Origin: an uncultured Oscillibacter sp. | GTDB lineage: Bacteria > Bacillota_A > Clostridia > Oscillospirales > Oscillospiraceae | Reading direction: 5' to 3' | Assembly (NCBI GenBank): GCA_948902155.1 | Contig: CAQVQZ010000029.1 | Span: forward strand, 1 to 15,343 | DNA length: 15,343 bases | Shown: in pieces, positions 1 to 7,912 of the stretch | Layout: every line of letters begins with the position of its first letter | How positions within the stretch are numbered: the first letter of the stretch is position 1 | The notes under the pieces: generated by a model | What the model was told of the DNA's origin: nothing | Database searches by the model: none | The model's input: only the letters and a program-made list of their open reading frames with translations | Translations under genes and position numbers: made by a program

Positions 1-1036
<1,036 letters not shown>

Positions 1037-1037
<1 letters not shown>

Positions 1038-1447
1038 TGGAGGCTTTTCGCGTTCACATCCTGGCGGCGGACAAGAACTTCTACGAGGGCCCCTGCGTCA
1101 GCCTCACCATCCCCACCAGCGACGGGGAGCAGGGCATCCTGGCCCACCACAGCGACATGATCGCCGCCATCCTGCCGGGGACCCTGCGTTACCAGACTCC
1201 CGACGGCCCCGTCCAATTGGCGGCGGTGTCCAGCGGCATGGTCAAGGTGGAGCGCAGCGATGTGCTGGTCCTGGTGGACTCCGTGGAGCGTCCGGAGGAG
1301 ATCGACGCCGCCCGCGCCCGCCGGGAGGCCGACCAGGCCAGGGAGGCCATCCTCCAGAAGAAGAGCCGGCAGGAGTACCAGCTGGCCCAGGCCAGCCTGG
1401 CCAGGGCCATGAACCGCCTGCGGGTCAAGGCGCGAGAGATTCGATAG
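1037..1447 (+). CDS. atpC: ATP synthase F1 subunit epsilon
   Basis: Central-stalk subunit that links gamma to the c-ring and restrains ATP hydrolysis. The protein is 136 residues, normal for bacterial epsilon. The N-terminal beta-sandwich (about 1-84) carries the usual GILAHHSDMI and LRYQTPDG stretches. The C-terminal helical hairpin (about 90-136) ends in LARAMNRLRVK. I chose ATG 1037 over the in-frame GTG at 1034. The ATG shares its A with the atpD stop (TGATG), and AGGTGAGG at 1025-1032 lies four bases upstream. It is the last gene of the atp operon here, with a terminator about 115 bases downstream. Epsilon is poorly conserved in general, but position directly after atpD makes the call firm. 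Confidence 0.96.
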
Positions 1448-1562
1448 GCCGGGCTGCTATTTCTTCAACGCCCTTACCGGGGAGGAGTACGACAGTCCTT
1501 GATTCTGCCGTCCGGGGGTGCTATAGAGAAAGCGGCGGACTTCGCGAAATAGCTCAAAAAAA

Positions 1563-1597
1563 GAGCGGCCCTGTTTTTGGGGGGCCGCTCCTTCTTT
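1563..1597 (+). terminator. Rho-independent terminator of the atp operon
   Basis: A perfect nine-base stem pairs 1563-1571 (GAGCGGCCC) with 1582-1590 (GGGCCGCTC) around a T-rich ten-base loop, followed by CTTCTTTT. An A-run just before the stem (1556-1562) could also serve the opposite strand. The 115 bases between atpC and this hairpin (1448-1562) hold no gene I can support. Confidence 0.88.
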
Positions 1598-1620
1598 TGG
1601 AGTAATTGGGCGGGAAAAGC

Positions 1621-1640
1621 GAAAATTTTGAAGAATTTTC
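1621..1640. promoter_or_regulatory. Inverted repeat upstream of the TraX gene, possible operator
   Basis: Perfect seven-base arms GAAAATT (1621-1627) and AATTTTC (1634-1640) separated by six bases, in an AT-rich patch 55 bases before the TraX start. The size and place would suit a dimeric repressor site or part of the promoter region. I see no convincing -35/-10 pair here, so a regulatory role is only suggested. The rest of 1598-1694 shows nothing further except the ribosome site. Confidence 0.25.
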
Positions 1641-1694
1641 CGGGCAGTTCTCGTTTTATTCATATCTGACTCTCTTGATAAGGAAGTGTATCTT

Positions 1695-2453
1695 ATGGAC
1701 ATGACCACTGTCCGCGCCGCTTTGACAACGCCCGCCGCCGTCCCGGAGGAAGGACCCCGGCTCCGGACCAATCTGGACACCGATCTCCTGAAGCTCGTTG
1801 CTATCCTTGCCATGCTCATCGACCACGTGGGCGGGGCCTTCTTCCCGGAGGTCGGACCTTTCCGCTGGATTGGGCGGCTGGCCTTTCCCATCTTCTGCTA
1901 CTGCATGACCGTGGGGCTTCTCTACACCCGCGACGTGAAACGCTACCTGGCCCGGCTGGCGGCGTTCGCCGTGATCTCACAGCCCTTCTATGTGCTGGCC
2001 TTCCACCCGCACGACTGGATGCTGGACCGGAATTGGGTCAACTGGAATATTTTCTTTACGCTGTTTTTGTCCCTGCTGGCTATGGTGGGGTTCAAGGAGC
2101 GGAAATGGTGGCTGTTTCTCGGGGCCTTCTTTGCGGTGAGCTGGTGGAATTTCGATTACTCCGGAATCGGCATTGAACTGATGCTGATTTTCTTCCTCTG
2201 CCGGAATCATCCTAAAATCGGGGCGGCGCTCTATGGGCTGATGTACCTTCCCAGCCTGTGGAGCGGCTGGCCGGAGGACCCGCTGTGCCTCTCCCTGGGC
2301 GGGCTCTGCGTCGACTGGAGCGTCTTCGCCCTTCTGGCCGCGCCGCTGATTTTCCTTCCCACCCGTTCCGGGCTGAAGATTCCCAAGTGGTTCTTTTACG
2401 CGTTCTATCCCGCCCATCTGGCGGTGATTGCGGGGATTCAGTTTCTTCGATAA
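1695..2453 (+). CDS. TraX family integral membrane protein
   Basis: A 252-residue polytopic membrane protein of the TraX family (named after the F-plasmid TraX, which N-acetylates pilin). Chromosomal Firmicutes members are common and have no settled role; an acyltransferase activity is possible by family only. After a hydrophilic head of about 28 residues comes the family signature LKLVAILAMLIDHVG, with D43 and H44. FRWIGRLAFPIF and many further hydrophobic helices follow, ending near FYAFYPAHLAVIAG. Start choice: ATG 1695 lies eight bases after AAGGAAG (1680-1686). GTG 1686 and ATG 1701 are in frame but less well placed. No conjugation genes are nearby, so a link to transfer is unlikely. It stands alone between the atp terminator and its own terminator. 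Confidence 0.88.
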   Translation: MDMTTVRAALTTPAAVPEEGPRLRTNLDTDLLKLVAILAMLIDHVGGAFFPEVGPFRWIGRLAFPIFCYCMTVGLLYTRDVKRYLARLAAFAVISQPFYVLAFHPHDWMLDRNWVNWNIFFTLFLSLLAMVGFKERKWWLFLGAFFAVSWWNFDYSGIGIELMLIFFLCRNHPKIGAALYGLMYLPSLWSGWPEDPLCLSLGGLCVDWSVFALLAAPLIFLPTRSGLKIPKWFFYAFYPAHLAVIAGIQFLR

Positions 2454-2471
2454 ACTCTATAGACGGGACAA

Positions 2472-2507
2472 AACGGCGCGGAATCGTGAGATTCTGCGCC
2501 GTTCTTT
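2472..2507 (+). terminator. Terminator after the TraX gene
   Basis: Fourteen-base stem: 2472-2485 pairs with 2490-2503 with a single G-T wobble (2480 against 2495) and a GTGA tetraloop of the stable GNRA kind. It begins 18 bases after the stop codon. The following tract CTTTGCCGTTGTT is only moderately T-rich. Confidence 0.85.
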
Positions 2508-2520
2508 GCCGTTGTTGACT

Positions 2521-2685
2521 TAGGGCTTGTTCACATAAGGCCAAACGCACGCCTTCCCGGCAAATTTTGCCGTCTGCTGCGTTAAAAATTTTTGACGTAC
2601 GTCAGTACGCCTGCAAATTTTTGCCTTGCATCCGGCGAAAATTTGCTCGGGAATCCGCGCATTTGTCTTATGTGAACAGGCCCTA
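2521..2685. mobile_element. Palindromic MITE-like element 1
   Basis: About 161 bases that fold back on themselves almost end to end. The left tip GGGCTTGTTCACATAAG (from 2523) matches the reverse complement of the right tip (to 2683) with one difference. Similarity continues inward through CAAATTTT and AAAAATTT blocks to a centre near 2603 containing the perfect palindrome GACGTACGTC (2594-2603). TA dinucleotides flank both ends (2521-2522, 2684-2685), which fits a TA target duplication of DDE-transposase elements such as IS5- or IS630-like ones. It has no coding capacity. It is clearly AT-richer than its neighbours. The family is not assignable by eye. Confidence 0.75.
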
Positions 2686-2902
2686 GAACCTGTATTCACA
2701 ACCGTTGAACGCTGTCTGGGCGGGTCTTTTCCCGCCGGGACTTCGTCAATTCCCCTTGAAATCCGTCAGCCTCGGCCCAATGGAACGGGCCTCGGCAGAC
2801 TTGACGGTATCATGTCAAGCCAGGATTCCTGCGGGAAATTTCCTTGCCTGGCGGGAAAATCCCTCGCCCATCCAGCATTCCCCGGTTATGAATACTGGTT
2901 CT
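2685..2902. mobile_element. Palindromic MITE-like element 2, directly adjoining element 1
   Basis: A second, unrelated long palindrome of about 218 bases. The left tip AGAACCTGTATTCACAACCG (2685-2704) matches the reverse complement of the right tip (2883-2902) with a few substitutions. Further paired blocks follow, for example TTTTCCCGCC (from about 2737) against GGCGGGAAAA (about 2851-2860). The centre holds a GCCTCGGC direct repeat (2769-2776, 2790-2797) and a CTTGAC/GTCAAG inverted repeat (2800-2805, 2814-2819). It has no coding capacity. Its right tip touches the stop codon of the minus-strand peptidase gene, so it may also act as that operon's transcription terminator. Confidence 0.72.
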
Positions 2903-5316
2903 CATTCCGCCGCGTAGCCTTCCGCGTTCAGGGTGTAGCGCTTTCCGTCCGCGCTGACGGTGGTGTTTTTCAGGAAACTGCCGTCCTCGTCGCGATAGCG
3001 CCAGCCTTGCTCGTCGCGGGTCCAGCCCCGCATGCTCACGCCCTTGAACAGGTAGCTGCTCAGGCCGATGGATTCCCGGGTCTCGTCGTCCTGGAAGTGC
3101 CACCACTCCGAGGTCAGGCCCCGCATGCCGGTGGCCGTCATGTACTTCTCCAGGAGCTTGGCGTTGTCGTTGTTCAGGTAGGTGGCCGAGTACCAGCTCA
3201 GGTCGTGGATGGCGCTCTGCATCTCCAGCTCCTCGCCGGTGTCGATGCGCTCCAGAGTTAGGTCCAGGGCGATGCCCCGGTTGTGGGCCGACGCCACGCG
3301 AGCCAGGAAGCTCCCCAGGTGGAAGCGGCCATTATTGGTCATGATCTTGAAGTAGGTGTCAAATTCCGGCTCCGGTTCTTCCGGTTCCTCGGGGTTCTCC
3401 GTCCCCTCCGGGGGCGCTTCGCCCGCCTGGGGAGCCGCCGGGGCGGGCTGTTGGGGAGCGGGCGGCTGGACAGGTTGCTGGGGGGTGGGCTCCGGGGCCA
3501 AGCCGCCGCCTTCGCCGTCCTCGGGCAGGGTGAAGAAGGGGACGTCCTCCGCCGCTTCTTCCTCCGGCACGACGGCCCCTAACATCAGACCCTCCCCCAG
3601 GGGGGGCGGGGTCTCGCCGTCCTCCGGCGCGCCCGCCGGCATTCCCACGCCGGTGAGGTCTTCTTCCTCCGCCTCGCGGAGAGCCAGGTCCTCCCGGCTG
3701 ATTTTTTCCTCCGTCTCCGGGTCCAGCAGGAGGCCGTCCGACAGGTCCACTTCCCAGCCGGTCACCGGGTCCAGGACCTTCCAGTCGTCGTTAAATTCCC
3801 CGCCGCCTTCCTCGTAGACCAGGGCGGCCCAGTCCAGCTGGGCGGCGGTGGTGTCGTAGAGGAAGCGGGTGGCCTCGTTGGGGCGGAAGGCCTCGTAGAT
3901 CTTCAGGCGGTAGCCGTCGGCCTCCGCCGCCAGGGCGGCGCTGAGGAGCTTTTTGGCGCAGGGGTAGAGGTAGGGAACCAGAAACCCCCCGTCGGCCTCC
4001 CGGATGTGCTCGAAGCCCTGGACCACCTGGTCCGTGATGCGCGCGATGGGGTTTTCGTGGACCTTGAAGACGGAGCGGTAGCTGTTGGTAATGTCATAGG
4101 CGCAGTGGTCCCCCACGTACTCCGGCAGGTTGATCATGCAGAAGCGGCTGTCTACCCAGCCGTATTGGTCCTGATAGCGGACCTGGAACCAGTCCTCCTG
4201 TTCCTCCAGGACGCAGAGGGCCGTGCCGCCGGAAATCTTGGCCAGGGACTTGCCGTCCTGGCTGGGCTGGTCGTAAAAGGGCTGGTCGATGATGGGCCAG
4301 ACCGTGGCGTACAGGGGGGAGATGGAGGCGAAAAACTCCACTTCCTCCGAAGAGCGCTCCGTGCCGTTCCGGTCCTTGGCGGTGACCCGGTAGCGGTGAC
4401 GGGAGCCGGAAACCAAGCGGCCCGTCTCCGCCGTCAGGCGCTCCGCCGGTTCCAGGGTTTCCAGGAGGGTCCAGCCTTCGCCGGTCCACTCCTGGAGCTC
4501 GTAATACTCGCCTCGAGTCTCGTCCCATTCCAGGGTGTAGTGCAGGGATTCGCCCTCCTGATAGGTCAGGTTCAGGTCGTCGCCCAGCAGGTCCTGGCGC
4601 TCCACGGTGATCTGGTTGGAGGCGGGGCCGCAGAGGACGTAGCCCTCCCCCTGGACCGCCGCCCGGACGTGGACCGTCAGGGGCTGGCCGTAGCTGGGCA
4701 GGGGAATGTCGCCCTCCCGGCCTACCTTCAAATTCAAATGCTTTTCACTGGTGGAGGCGGCGAGGGCGGCGGCTCCGTCCTCTACCGTGAAGACCTCGTA
4801 GAGGTCCGGGGTCTCGCCGGAGAGCTTCCAGTCCAGGGAGAGGGTCCCCGGCCCCGGCGCGGCGACGGCTTCCGGGGCGCTCAGGTCCGCGTGGGCCACC
4901 TCGGCCTCCAGCGCCGGGCTGACGGCGTACCGGGGCATCCCCAGCAGGTTGACCCGGGGCGACTCCGCCTGGACGCGGACCGTCAGGGGCAGGGCGTAGT
5001 TTTGCAGTGTGACGCGGTTGGTATCGCAGACGGATTTGACCGGCTGGCCGTTGTTGAATTCGCTGCTGTCGCGAAGGGACAGGCGGTAGAAGATCTGGGA
5101 CGCGGGAGCGTCCGCCGGGGTTCCTTCCGGAAGCGCCGCCTGGGCCTCCGGCCAGGAGAGGACAACGGTCCCATCCTCGTTGAGGAAGACCTGGATGTCC
5201 CCCGGTGAGAAGGCGGGGGCTTCGCCGCCGGGTATGTAGAAATACGCCGCCGCCAAAGCCAGAGCCGCCAGCGCGAGGGCGGCGGCTCCGGCCAGAATCG
5301 TTTTTTTCGATTTCAC
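2902..5316 (-). CDS. Exported SH3-domain M15 (VanX-type) D-Ala-D-Ala peptidase with large insertion
   Basis: An 804-residue surface protein. A signal anchor spans residues 6-29. Three fibronectin-III-like beta regions (about 37-333) follow. A bacterial SH3 domain lies at about 335-402, with the DWFQVRYQDQYGWV core. Then comes a peptidase domain matching the M15D/VanX pattern: R478 in FRP, H678 and D685 in HNRGIALD, E737 and H740 in EWWHF. In VanX the equivalent residues bind zinc (H, D, H), act as base (E) and stabilise the transition state (R). The H-to-D and E-to-H spacings agree exactly. About 150 acidic and proline-rich residues (roughly 502-651) interrupt the domain. The last 40 residues (GWTRDEQGWRYRD...) resemble a wall-binding repeat. 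I infer a wall-bound peptidoglycan D,D-peptidase; true VanX is cytoplasmic. The start is GTG 5316, with GGGAGG five bases upstream. It is the last gene of the five-gene cluster. Confidence 0.85.
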   Translation of the reverse strand: MKSKKTILAGAAALALAALALAAAYFYIPGGEAPAFSPGDIQVFLNEDGTVVLSWPEAQAALPEGTPADAPASQIFYRLSLRDSSEFNNGQPVKSVCDTNRVTLQNYALPLTVRVQAESPRVNLLGMPRYAVSPALEAEVAHADLSAPEAVAAPGPGTLSLDWKLSGETPDLYEVFTVEDGAAALAASTSEKHLNLKVGREGDIPLPSYGQPLTVHVRAAVQGEGYVLCGPASNQITVERQDLLGDDLNLTYQEGESLHYTLEWDETRGEYYELQEWTGEGWTLLETLEPAERLTAETGRLVSGSRHRYRVTAKDRNGTERSSEEVEFFASISPLYATVWPIIDQPFYDQPSQDGKSLAKISGGTALCVLEEQEDWFQVRYQDQYGWVDSRFCMINLPEYVGDHCAYDITNSYRSVFKVHENPIARITDQVVQGFEHIREADGGFLVPYLYPCAKKLLSAALAAEADGYRLKIYEAFRPNEATRFLYDTTAAQLDWAALVYEEGGGEFNDDWKVLDPVTGWEVDLSDGLLLDPETEEKISREDLALREAEEEDLTGVGMPAGAPEDGETPPPLGEGLMLGAVVPEEEAAEDVPFFTLPEDGEGGGLAPEPTPQQPVQPPAPQQPAPAAPQAGEAPPEGTENPEEPEEPEPEFDTYFKIMTNNGRFHLGSFLARVASAHNRGIALDLTLERIDTGEELEMQSAIHDLSWYSATYLNNDNAKLLEKYMTATGMRGLTSEWWHFQDDETRESIGLSSYLFKGVSMRGWTRDEQGWRYRDEDGSFLKNTTVSADGKRYTLNAEGYAAE

Positions 5317-5376
5317 GTGATCCTCCCAAACGGTTCGTTTTCAGAAGATTGTAACCTGAAATACCTGCGGAAACGG

Positions 5377-6039
5377 TCAGAATACCGCGTAGACCGTTTC
5401 GTAATCCGCGCCTTTTTCGGTGTAGACCACGAAGCCGTCATAGATCAGCTCGCCGTCCTCGCCGTCGATGAGGCAGCTGGGGGCGTAGTCCGAGGAGATG
5501 GGGCGTCCGATGGCGGCGTACAGCTCGCTGACGGGACGGCCGACCAGGCCCTCGGCCACCGCCTTCTTGTCTGCCGCCGGGGCCGGTTCGGGGTCAGGCT
5601 CCGGAGCGGGTTCCGGCTCGGGGGCCGGGGCGGGTGTGGGGTCGGGAGCAGGCTCCGGGGTGGGCTCGGGTTTCGGTTCGGGCTTTGCTTCGGGTTTTTC
5701 CGCCGGTTTCGGGTCCGGCTTGGGGGCGGGTTGGGACGCCGGTTTCTCCGGGGCTTCTGCCGGTTTTTCTGGGGTTTCCGCCGGGGGGTTCGGGGATTCG
5801 GCGGGCTTTTCGGCGGGTTCCTCCGCCGGGGACGGGGCCTCTTCGCCCGCGTCCTCCGCCGGGGTTGTGTCGGCGGGGGGCTCTGACTCTTTAGGGGTCT
5901 CCGCCGGGGCGTCCACCTTCTGAGGGGCCGGGGCGGCCTCCTGGGGCGGGGCGGCGGTGTTGTCCGCCTGACCGCCGCCGCAGGCGCACAGGGCGCACAG
6001 CAGCGCGGTGCAGAGGCAGAGCAGCAAACATTTTTTCAT
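5377..6039 (-). CDS. Proline-rich stalk lipoprotein with small C-terminal domain
   Basis: A 220-residue predicted lipoprotein of unknown function. The signal peptide ends in a lipobox-like LCAC with the lipidated cysteine at C20; six cysteines fall in the first 20 residues. Residues about 24-155 are a low-complexity stalk of Pro, Ala, Glu and Lys, with runs of PEP, KPE and APAP that probably span the wall. A compact domain of about 65 residues (156-220) follows: VGRPVSELYAAIGRP, then DYAPSCLIDGEDGELIYDGFVVY. I recall similar short domains in other clostridial lipoproteins but know no function. A BamE/SmpA-like fold is a guess from the GRPVSEL...IGRP pattern. The start ATG 6039 follows AAAGGAGA with good spacing. 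The gene begins 20 bases after the SLH protein gene and ends 60 bases before the peptidase gene, so all three are probably co-transcribed. Confidence 0.8.
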   Translation of the reverse strand: MKKCLLLCLCTALLCALCACGGGQADNTAAPPQEAAPAPQKVDAPAETPKESEPPADTTPAEDAGEEAPSPAEEPAEKPAESPNPPAETPEKPAEAPEKPASQPAPKPDPKPAEKPEAKPEPKPEPTPEPAPDPTPAPAPEPEPAPEPDPEPAPAADKKAVAEGLVGRPVSELYAAIGRPISSDYAPSCLIDGEDGELIYDGFVVYTEKGADYETVYAVF

Positions 6040-6059
6040 GATGGCATCTCTCCTTTGTC

Positions 6060-7871
6060 TCAGCTCTTGGGCCGCACGTAGTTCCAGCTGTTCTTCGCGT
6101 CGTAGAACTTATAGAGGTTGACGTCGAAGCGCTTCTTCCGGCGGTAGGCCATTTCCAGCTCGGTGTCGAAGATGTAATTCTTGCCGTTCAGGTTGATCTC
6201 CACCCAGCTGTGGGGGGACCGGCGCACGCCCACCGTGCCGTTGTAGATCACGGAGTCGTAGCCAATCCAGCGGGAGAGATACCAGAACAGGGAGGCGTAG
6301 CAGTAGCAGTTGCCGTAGCCGGTGTTCAGGATGCGCAGGGCGTCCGTCTCCATGTAGTCCAGGACCCCGAACTCATAGGGCGGGCGGCGGAGGTAGGTGA
6401 AGGAGTCGCGGGTGTAGACGTAGAGGGCCCGGAGCATCTCCTCCTTGGTCATGGTGCTGTCGGTGCGGACCAGGACGATGCGGTGGAGCCAGTCGTCCAG
6501 CTCGGCGTTGCCGGTGGTGAAGTGGCCGTCCGCGTCGAAGACGAAGGTACCCCGGCTGTCGCTGCGGACCACGTCGCCCTTGGCGCTGTCGTAGCAGTAC
6601 AGCCAGCCGTCCACCAGCTGGAGGCCATCGGCGGGGACCTCGGCCTTGGGTTCGTGGGAGGTCCAGGCTTCGCCGCTGGAGCCGGTGTGCTGGTGGGTGA
6701 CGGTGGCTTCCATCACGTCGTAGTAATACCAGCTGCCGGGGGCCACGTCTACGTAGAAGGTGGGGTGATTCTTCTGGATATAGTTGATATCCGGCGTTCT
6801 GCCCAGGGCGCGGTTCAGCAGGACCACCGCCGCCGCGCGGTTGATGACCTCATCGGGGTGGAAGGTCCCGTCCTTGCCGCCCTGGGCCCAGCCCCAGGCT
6901 CGGGCGGAACGGATGAAGGGCGCGTTGGGGTCGTCCTCCGCCACGTCCAGGAACAGCTCCGCGTCGGACCGGAGGGGGAAGAAGCAGGCGATGTACCGGG
7001 TGAACTCCCCGCGGGTGACCTGACGGCCCGGCTCCAGCTCCTGGCCGTTGGCCTCCAGGACCCCCAGCGCCGCCATGGTCTTGACGGCGGGGGCGTACCA
7101 GGCGGTCTCGGGCACGTCCGTGTAGACCTTCCCGGCCACGGAGGGCGGGTCCGGCGGGAGCAGGCGGAAGAGCATCTGCGCCGCCTCGGCGCGGGTCACC
7201 TGCCGGGCGGGGTGGAAGGAGGAGAACGCGCCGCCGCTGCCGTAGGCATAGGCGTTGTGGCTGGTGGTGTTCAGGGAGACGCCCGCCAGGACCTCGCCCA
7301 TCATGCCGTTGATCTTGCTCAGGTCCCGCTTTTTCTTGGCGGCGTTGGCCTCCGCAGGGGCTAAGCCGCCATAATCCCCTTCCCCGGCGGGGCGGGTGGG
7401 CTGATCGGAACCCTGGAAGGTGCTGGGGGCCAGTCCGCCGTAATCGCCGTCTCCGGCGGGGCGGCTGACCTGCCCCGGATTCTCCCCGGAGGGGGCTACG
7501 CCGCCGTTGTCCCCTGCGCCCGCAGGGCGGGTGGCCTGATTATACGTGCCCTCCTGGGGGGCCAGACCGCCGTAGTCGCCGCTGCCCGCGGGGCGGGACG
7601 CGGCTTTGGTGGTGTCGTTTTCCTGGGGGGCCAGGCCGTCATAGTCCCCCTCCCCGGCGGGGCGGGTGGGCTGGCCGGACCCCTGGAACTCCGTGGGCGC
7701 CAAGCCGCCGTTGTCTCCCTCCCCGGCGGGGCGGGTGGGGCGGCGGTTGATGGTGTTCTCCCAGGGGGCGAGGCCCCCGAAGGGGTCGTTCGTCCCGGCG
7801 GCGAGAACCGGCGAGGCGGTGAGCGCCAGCACCACGGCCAGCGTCAGCGCGATCCAGCGAATCTTTCCCAT
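6060..7871 (-). CDS. Secreted SLH-domain protein with N-terminal tandem repeats and C-terminal transglutaminase-like domain
   Basis: A 603-residue exported protein. The signal peptide probably ends at VLA-A (residue 24). Residues 47-172 hold six copies of a 22-23 residue repeat with core RPAGxGDxGGLAP, plus a degenerate NDPFGGLAP before them. S-layer-homology modules, which bind wall-linked glycans, lie at about 183-360: FHPARQVTRAEAAQML, then YTDVPETAWYAPAVK, then FLDVAEDD with DGTFHPDEVINRAAA. A partial one follows at FYVDVAPGSWYY. A GWLYCYDSAKGD...FDADGHFTTG segment resembles a wall-binding repeat. The C-terminal domain fits the transglutaminase core with C522 (GNCYCYA), H554 (SPHSWVEI) and D569 (FDTELE); such domains in bacteria are often thiol proteases or cross-linkers. 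I chose ATG 7871 over the in-frame TTG 7895. AAGGAG lies nine bases upstream and a clean signal peptide follows. Confidence 0.87.
   Translation of the reverse strand: MGKIRWIALTLAVVLALTASPVLAAGTNDPFGGLAPWENTINRRPTRPAGEGDNGGLAPTEFQGSGQPTRPAGEGDYDGLAPQENDTTKAASRPAGSGDYGGLAPQEGTYNQATRPAGAGDNGGVAPSGENPGQVSRPAGDGDYGGLAPSTFQGSDQPTRPAGEGDYGGLAPAEANAAKKKRDLSKINGMMGEVLAGVSLNTTSHNAYAYGSGGAFSSFHPARQVTRAEAAQMLFRLLPPDPPSVAGKVYTDVPETAWYAPAVKTMAALGVLEANGQELEPGRQVTRGEFTRYIACFFPLRSDAELFLDVAEDDPNAPFIRSARAWGWAQGGKDGTFHPDEVINRAAAVVLLNRALGRTPDINYIQKNHPTFYVDVAPGSWYYYDVMEATVTHQHTGSSGEAWTSHEPKAEVPADGLQLVDGWLYCYDSAKGDVVRSDSRGTFVFDADGHFTTGNAELDDWLHRIVLVRTDSTMTKEEMLRALYVYTRDSFTYLRRPPYEFGVLDYMETDALRILNTGYGNCYCYASLFWYLSRWIGYDSVIYNGTVGVRRSPHSWVEINLNGKNYIFDTELEMAYRRKKRFDVNLYKFYDAKNSWNYVRPKS
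7356..7733 (-). repeat. In-gene tandem repeat, six units of about 66-69 bases
   Basis: Encodes the RPAGxGDxGGLAP repeats of the SLH protein. The core is well kept in all six units, while the linkers (TEFQGSGQPT, QENDTTKAAS, STFQGSDQPT and others) vary. The first and fifth linkers are nearly identical, suggesting duplication of larger blocks. All units stay in frame, so copy number could change without breaking the gene. Confidence 0.85.
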
Positions 7872-7912
7872 AGTCTGCTTCTCCTTATCATCCAATTCAT
7901 CTGAATTTCAAA

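Noticed and set aside
4006..5208. 400-codon open frame on the + strand opposite the M15 peptidase gene
   Set aside because: Its protein is Val/Gly/Arg/Ala-rich with no domain, and it mirrors a gene with clear motifs and a good start. Long antisense frames are expected at this GC content.
7356..7733. Regularly spaced repeats considered as a CRISPR array
   Set aside because: Units are in frame within a secreted protein, the repeats are imperfect, and the linkers are related to each other rather than unique spacers. No cas genes are present.
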